From: an uncultured Oscillospiraceae bacterium
GTDB taxonomy: Bacteria; Bacillota; Clostridia; Oscillospirales; Oscillospiraceae
NCBI GenBank assembly: GCA_934635545.1
Contig: CAKTZN010000066.1
Coordinates: forward strand, 1 to 9,553
DNA: 9,553 nucleotides
Direction of reading: 5' to 3'
Shown here: positions 5,952-9,553 of the stretch, piece after piece
Layout of the letters: every line of letters begins with the position of its first letter
Numbering within the stretch: position 1 is the first letter of the stretch
Notes under the pieces: model-generated
Told to the model about the DNA's origin: nothing
Database searches by the model: none
Seen by the model: the letters and a program-made list of their open reading frames with translations, nothing else
Program-made: the position numbers and the translations under genes

Positions 5952-5989
5952 ATCAAAAAAGAGCGGCACAGAAGCCTGTGCCGCTCTTT
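5952..5989 (-). terminator. Intrinsic terminator of the tetR gene
   Basis: A perfect 14-bp stem (5976-5989 with 5958-5971, arm CTGTGCCGCTCTTT on the plus strand) closes a 4-base loop. On the minus strand it is followed immediately by a run of six T, the classical factor-independent terminator. It lies about 50 bases after the tetR stop codon and separates tetR from the symporter operon. Confidence 0.93.
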
Positions 5990-6039
5990 GCGTCAAATCC
6001 ATATTCTATTGCCTGGCGGTGCGATTTAGATGCAGCAGC

Positions 6040-6732
6040 TCAGGCCAGCGCGGTACATTCGACCCCCGGCAGCAGCATCTTCCGCAGAAGATAGAGCATG
6101 TTATCCTTATAGCGCGCCGCCTGTGCCGCCGCGTCCGTGCCCTCCTTGTGCTCACACAGCTCTCTCAGCAGATACTCGTGGGCGAAAATCGCCAGCTCCG
6201 CCAGATGCTGTGCGTCCTCCTGGGAAATAAAGCCCTCTTTCCAGATGGGGTCGGTAATATAGTGCTCACGCTCGATGATATCGCCGCAGCGCAGCATGTT
6301 GGTGACCGCCTCGTCATAATCGCCCCACTCCTCCGGAAACAGGGTGTAGTAATCCGACAGGATCTCACCCAGGTTCTTGCCATGCTTGCCGTAGAACATG
6401 TTGTAGTAGATCTCCGGCCGGTCGAAGGTGTGCTTGCAGAAGATCTGGAACACGCAGATATACCGCTCCACCGCGTTCATGGTGCCGTCCAGCCGGGAGG
6501 AGAGCTCCCGGTTATAGCTTTTCAGCAGCTTGACGGAGGAGTACAGCAGCAGCTCGTTCAGATCCTTGAAGTAGTTATAGATCGTGGCGGTGTTGTAGCC
6601 GGTCTCGTCGCCGATCTTACGCAGCGTTACCGCCTGGAACCCTTCGCTTTGAATCAGTCCTTCGGTCTCCTCAATCAGGTATTTCCGCATGCGGGCGACC
6701 TTTTTTTCCTTTTTGGGGGTTACTTCTACCAT
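6040..6732 (-). CDS. TetR/AcrR-family transcriptional regulator
   Basis: This is a ligand-responsive DNA-binding protein of 230 residues. The N-terminal helices (13-32) lead into the helix-turn-helix, TLRKIGDETGYNTATIYNYFKD (36-57), with the TetR hallmark of a recognition helix ending in TIYNYF. The remainder is all-helical and not recognisable as a specific ligand class; it is rich in aromatic and acidic residues (ICVFQIFCKHTFDRPEIYYNMFYG, 92-115), consistent with a ligand pocket. The start at 6732 is preferred over a GTG at 6789 because GGAGGA lies 7 bases before it and the promoter -10 and transcription start fall inside the longer reading. It is a single-gene transcript with its own terminator, directly upstream of the symporter-aminotransferase operon and oriented the same way. 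Operator-like palindromes at both promoters suggest it represses itself and that operon. Confidence 0.9.
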   Translation of the reverse strand: MVEVTPKKEKKVARMRKYLIEETEGLIQSEGFQAVTLRKIGDETGYNTATIYNYFKDLNELLLYSSVKLLKSYNRELSSRLDGTMNAVERYICVFQIFCKHTFDRPEIYYNMFYGKHGKNLGEILSDYYTLFPEEWGDYDEAVTNMLRCGDIIEREHYITDPIWKEGFISQEDAQHLAELAIFAHEYLLRELCEHKEGTDAAAQAARYKDNMLYLLRKMLLPGVECTALA

Positions 6733-6739
6733 ATCCGGC

Positions 6740-6745
6740 TCCTCC
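6740..6745 (-). promoter_or_regulatory. Ribosome binding site fixing the tetR start
   Basis: GGAGGA on the minus strand stands 7 bases before the ATG at 6732. It selects this start over the upstream GTG (6789) and ATG (6780) of the same frame, both of which precede the predicted transcription start. Confidence 0.8.
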
Positions 6746-6757
6746 ATAGACGGTCGA

Positions 6758-6769
6758 TAATCATAATTA
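6758..6769. promoter_or_regulatory. Putative TetR operator 3, at the tetR transcription start
   Basis: TAATCATAATTA lies immediately downstream of the tetR -10 hexamer, over the expected transcription start. It matches operator 1 (TAATCGTGATTA) at 10 of 12 positions with both half-sites kept as TAAT and ATTA. It is A/T-rich, so chance similarity is possible, but the position is right for autorepression. Confidence 0.45.
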
Positions 6770-6770
6770 T

Positions 6771-6799
6771 ATTTTAACATGAATTTCACGCCGCGTCAA
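6771..6799 (-). promoter_or_regulatory. Promoter of tetR
   Basis: TTGACG (6794-6799), a 17-base spacer and TAAAAT (6771-6776) on the minus strand form a good sigma-A promoter. Transcription would start near 6763, giving a leader of about 30 bases with the GGAGGA site. The -35 lies 32 bases past the end of the preceding terminator stem. Confidence 0.75.
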
Positions 6800-6825
6800 C
6801 CGTGCCGTTTCCGCAAATGGAAGAT

Positions 6826-6863
6826 TTGCAAAAAGGACGCCCTGCATCGCAGGGCGTCCTTTT
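6826..6863 (-). terminator. Intrinsic terminator of the dockerin-protein gene
   Basis: A perfect 15-bp stem (6849-6863 with 6831-6845, GC-rich core GGACGCCCTGC) has a 3-base loop and, on the minus strand, a run of five T. It lies 52 bases past the stop codon of the large surface protein. The A/T flanks are nearly symmetric, so it could also stop transcription from the other side, but no plus-strand gene was seen. Confidence 0.9.
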
Positions 6864-6915
6864 ATAAGATGGTTGATTCCGATCACCGCGCGTCCCTGGC
6901 AAAGATAGCGCTCCG

Positions 6916-9553
6916 TCAGACCTTGAGCTTCTCTCCCAGGCTGACACATTCGTACAGCCACTGAATATCGTAGACATCCACAGCATCATCGCCATTGATG
7001 TCCAGCGCCAATTTCAGGCATTCCTGATAGTCCTCGCGATCCCTGCCGATCCCGCCTTGATATTCACCGGTTGTCAGATAATTATACAGACACTCGACAT
7101 CCGTGATCGTGATCTGCTTGTCACCGTTGACATCACCCCAGGCATAGACACGCTCCAGGGCGATGTTCACCTCCATCTGCGGAGGCGGTACCGGCATCCA
7201 CTCGCTCCACGCGGTCTCGTAACCGGGCTTTTCGTACCGCACACGCCACCAGCCCTCCGGAACGTCCCACTGATACCAGCCGTTTCCGTCGGTCTGCTGC
7301 GGGTTTTCTTTGCTGTAATCCGCACCCTCCCACTGGGTGCCATATTCGTTGTCAGCAGGTCTTTGGTCCATCAGATCCGTATCTTCAGCGGCCGGAACCC
7401 AATACGCCGTTGCCGTCACGCCGGCCAAGGGCTTACCGGTCGCCGCGTCTGTTACAACACCGCTGGGGTCGATGTACCAGTTTATGCCATAGTTTTCACC
7501 CTTGATCTGCGAAACACGTAGCTGCCAGAAGATATTGGACAGCGCCACCATTCCGCCGACCATCGCCGTAAACAGGATCGCGGGGCCGGTCATGACGCCG
7601 CCCGCCACGATCAGTGGAAGCATTGTCGTCATCAGCGTAAAGCAAAGACGGTCATCCTTCAACTCGTTGGCACGCTGCATCGCTTCGGTCTTATCCACGA
7701 TGGTATTGGACTGCGCAATGTCATTGCACAATTTATCATGATCATCATAGATATTATAGATCTTGTAGATCAGAGTGGCTGCCTGTGACATATCCTCCAG
7801 CGTATCTGCCAGATCAAACAGCTTTGTATAATTGGGATTATCAATCGACTTCGCCATAGAAAGCCGGAATTTTGTGATCGCGCTGCCGGCCTCCATACCA
7901 TCCGCAACGATCATAACATAGGTTTTTGGATCCCTCATATCCAGGGCCAGTATATATTTTTCATCATCCGCGCCCGGAATGATATACGAATATACATTCT
8001 TCGCCGTTTTTGCAAGATCGACCAGCTCCGACAGCTTGGCGGCATCACTCGTCGTCATGCTGTCATGATTTTCAACAACATAATCCAGAACGACATCCTG
8101 CAGCTCCTCATCGACATCGCTCAGATCGATCGTACCGCTGTTGCCCGCAGATGTCACGGTGTTGTTGACCTTTGCGTTTTTCAGGGCTGCATCGGACTGG
8201 CTGCCGACCTTTTCCCAGTCCACCGGGTCGCCCACATAAATCGCCTGACTGGGAAGATTGTACTCGACCGACAGATTGCCCGGCACATAGGCGTGGTTAT
8301 TATCGTCGAAATAGCCCTCTGCCACATAGCAGCCCGTCTCGCTGTCGTATTTGGCCTCCATGACCTTTTTCACGTTGTTTTTCGTGCTGGTTACATAAAC
8401 GGATCTCAAGGACTCGCCGTTTTCAAAGGCCACCTCAAAACGATAGGGCGGCAGCGTCAGATAGTATCCCACCGACGGGCGGATATTCTGGCTGTGATAC
8501 TTCAGCAGATCTACCTCCTGCATGCCGTGGCCTTCCACAAACAGGGTAAACTTTGTCAGCACAGGCATCGCGGCCTGATAATAGACAACATGGGACGCCG
8601 TCAGCGTCTCCTCATCAGCGCCGGCGCAGGACGCCGTGATGGTATACGCGGTCTCAGTCTGACTCGGCAGCGTCACCGTGCACTGATAGGCACCCGCCTT
8701 ATTGGCCGTCACGGTATCCACGGTCTGACCATCCAACTGAATGGTCACCGCGCCGTTTGCCGGTGCGATACCCTCTACCATGACAGTATTCTTTCCGGTC
8801 CGCTCTGGCCCGGTAATGGACAGGGAAACCACCTTCTCGTTCAGAATACCGACGATCTCCATGTCGCTCCTGTCCTTTTCCTGATACAGCAGCGCGGCAT
8901 AGCCGGCCATATCGCCCTGCCCGGTAAGCCTGACATAGAACCGGATGGTGGACTCCCGCTCCGTCAGAGGGATCACAACGACCTTGCCCGACTCATCCGT
9001 CTGTTCAAAGTCCTGGCACAGCACGTCGTTGACCTTCAGTGAGCTCTGTTCCAGCTCCGTCTGCGCGGGGATCCTGATCTTTACCCGCTGATTGGAAAGC
9101 GTTGCCCAGGTGTCCTCCGGAACAGAGACAGTAACGGTAACCGTCATGTAGCCGTTGCTCTGGATGCTGTTAATATCCGCGTAGAAGCGGCTTTTCGTCC
9201 GATCCAGCACCTTGCTGGAGGTCGCCGTGCCGCCATCAGTGGCAACAAAGAGCAAACCATTTTCGATGGCGTAAATCGTAGCGGCCGAATTCAGCTTTGT
9301 GTATAACACCACATTGGGGCAGTTCGCAAACGCGCTTTCCCCCACGCTGGTCACGCTGTCCGGGATGAACGCATAGGTCAATCCCACGCAGTCCCGCATC
9401 AGGTACCCGGGGATCGCCGCCATTCCTTCCTCAAACGTCACCGCCTCAAGCTTCTCGCACTTATAGAACGGCCCGTGACCGTAAGTGCCGTCGGCGTATG
9501 CGGTGTCTACCGTTTTCAAGGTCGCCGGGATCGTGATGTTGGTCAGCGCGGTG
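6916..9553 (-). CDS. Large secreted/surface protein: BspA-like LRR, Ig-like regions, hydrophobic hairpin, carboxypeptidase-regulatory-like domain and C-terminal dockerin (5' end missing)
   Basis: The frame is open to the right edge, so the N-terminus and signal peptide are outside; 878 residues are visible. Positions below count from the codon at 9519. Residues before 1 to about 70 are BspA-type LRR_5 repeats (LTNITIPATL, CEKLEAVTF, IPGYLMRDC, LTYAFIPDSVTSVGESAFANC). About 120-315 look like beta-sandwich/Ig-like regions. About 465-622 is mostly helical and charged, leading into a 43-residue hydrophobic stretch (625-667) able to span a membrane twice. A carboxypeptidase-regulatory/CNA-B-like domain follows (about 680-788, Trp-rich), then a type I dockerin (791-865) with two calcium loops, DVNGDKQITITD (796-807) and DINGDDAVDVYD (840-851). 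Dockerins bind cohesins on scaffoldins or the cell surface; LRR_5 proteins are commonly adhesins. No catalytic domain is visible. A terminator follows, so it is the last gene of its transcript. Confidence 0.88.
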   Translation of the reverse strand, partial: TALTNITIPATLKTVDTAYADGTYGHGPFYKCEKLEAVTFEEGMAAIPGYLMRDCVGLTYAFIPDSVTSVGESAFANCPNVVLYTKLNSAATIYAIENGLLFVATDGGTATSSKVLDRTKSRFYADINSIQSNGYMTVTVTVSVPEDTWATLSNQRVKIRIPAQTELEQSSLKVNDVLCQDFEQTDESGKVVVIPLTERESTIRFYVRLTGQGDMAGYAALLYQEKDRSDMEIVGILNEKVVSLSITGPERTGKNTVMVEGIAPANGAVTIQLDGQTVDTVTANKAGAYQCTVTLPSQTETAYTITASCAGADEETLTASHVVYYQAAMPVLTKFTLFVEGHGMQEVDLLKYHSQNIRPSVGYYLTLPPYRFEVAFENGESLRSVYVTSTKNNVKKVMEAKYDSETGCYVAEGYFDDNNHAYVPGNLSVEYNLPSQAIYVGDPVDWEKVGSQSDAALKNAKVNNTVTSAGNSGTIDLSDVDEELQDVVLDYVVENHDSMTTSDAAKLSELVDLAKTAKNVYSYIIPGADDEKYILALDMRDPKTYVMIVADGMEAGSAITKFRLSMAKSIDNPNYTKLFDLADTLEDMSQAATLIYKIYNIYDDHDKLCNDIAQSNTIVDKTEAMQRANELKDDRLCFTLMTTMLPLIVAGGVMTGPAILFTAMVGGMVALSNIFWQLRVSQIKGENYGINWYIDPSGVVTDAATGKPLAGVTATAYWVPAAEDTDLMDQRPADNEYGTQWEGADYSKENPQQTDGNGWYQWDVPEGWWRVRYEKPGYETAWSEWMPVPPPQMEVNIALERVYAWGDVNGDKQITITDVECLYNYLTTGEYQGGIGRDREDYQECLKLALDINGDDAVDVYDIQWLYECVSLGEKLKV

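Larger units (their letters stand above)
5714..6039. other. AT-rich 326-base intergenic region between tetR and the symporter
   Basis: No gene is supported here. From the tetR side it holds the tetR terminator (5952-5989), an AT-rich stretch of about 100 bases with two related segments (CAAAATTTGCTA at 5893-5904 and TAAAATTTTGCTA at 5934-5946), the putative operator pair and symporter promoter (5792-5848), and an 80-base leader ending in the GGAGG at 5721-5725. The leader contains a small perfect hairpin CTTTTC-ACAG-GAAAAG (5749-5764). Base composition is strikingly lower in GC than the flanking genes. The 50 bases between the tetR stop and its terminator show nothing further. Confidence 0.7.

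Noticed and set aside
9517..9519. A TTG that could be taken as the start of the dockerin protein.
   Set aside because: The same frame stays open to the window edge and the residues before it (TALTNITIPAT) continue the LRR_5 pattern, so the gene begins outside the window.

Overview
The window looks like chromosomal DNA from a fairly GC-rich gut-type Clostridia (Bacillota), plausibly Oscillospiraceae/Ruminococcaceae. The grounds are GC-rich coding sequence with GGAGG-type ribosome sites, sigma-A-like promoters (TTGNNN-17-TATAAT), a short LxxC lipoprotein signal, and a large secreted protein combining BspA-like leucine-rich repeats with a type I dockerin. The taxon is inferred from gene style; no marker gene is present. 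Every gene supported here lies on the minus strand, so transcription runs from high to low coordinates.

In transcription order: (a) 9553-6916 is the 3' part of a large surface or secreted protein (LRR_5 repeats, beta-sandwich regions, a helical region with a hydrophobic hairpin, a carboxypeptidase-regulatory-like domain and a dockerin), closed by a strong terminator at 6831-6863. (b) 6732-6040 is a TetR-family regulator with its own promoter and terminator. (c) An AT-rich gap (5714-6039) carries the promoter of a two-gene operon: an SLC1/DAACS-type amino-acid:cation symporter (5713-4457) followed by a class III PLP aminotransferase (4401-3052), ending at a terminator at 2967-3007. (d) 2865-2116 is a MurR/RpiR-type regulator (HTH plus SIS) with a strong promoter. 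(e) 1959 down to the left edge is a PhnD-PhnC-PhnE-type ABC importer: lipoprotein binding protein, ATPase, and the first 20 codons of a permease. A hairpin/T-tract between phnD and phnC may set unequal expression.

The most interesting unit is TetR + symporter + aminotransferase. Near-palindromes of the form TAATCG(C/T)GATTA sit on the -10 and just upstream of the -35 of the symporter promoter. A 10/12-matching copy (TAATCATAATTA) sits at the predicted start of the tetR transcript, suggesting one autoregulated regulon. In the symporter, the position equivalent to the substrate-carboxylate arginine of GltPh (Arg397) is a glutamate, and the NMDGT motif reads NMNGS, so an acidic substrate is unlikely. 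The aminotransferase resembles beta-amino-acid (beta-phenylalanine-type) transaminases, not a haem-pathway GSA aminomutase, and keeps two arginines that appear equivalent to their carboxylate-binding pair. Together these suggest uptake and transamination of an unusual, possibly cationic or beta-type, amino acid; the substrate cannot be read from sequence.

The PhnCDE-type importer has no phosphonate-degrading gene next to it in this window and is preceded by a sugar-phosphate-type (RpiR) regulator, so phosphonate as its ligand is a family-based guess. No RNA genes, insertion sequences, CRISPR arrays or attachment sites were seen.
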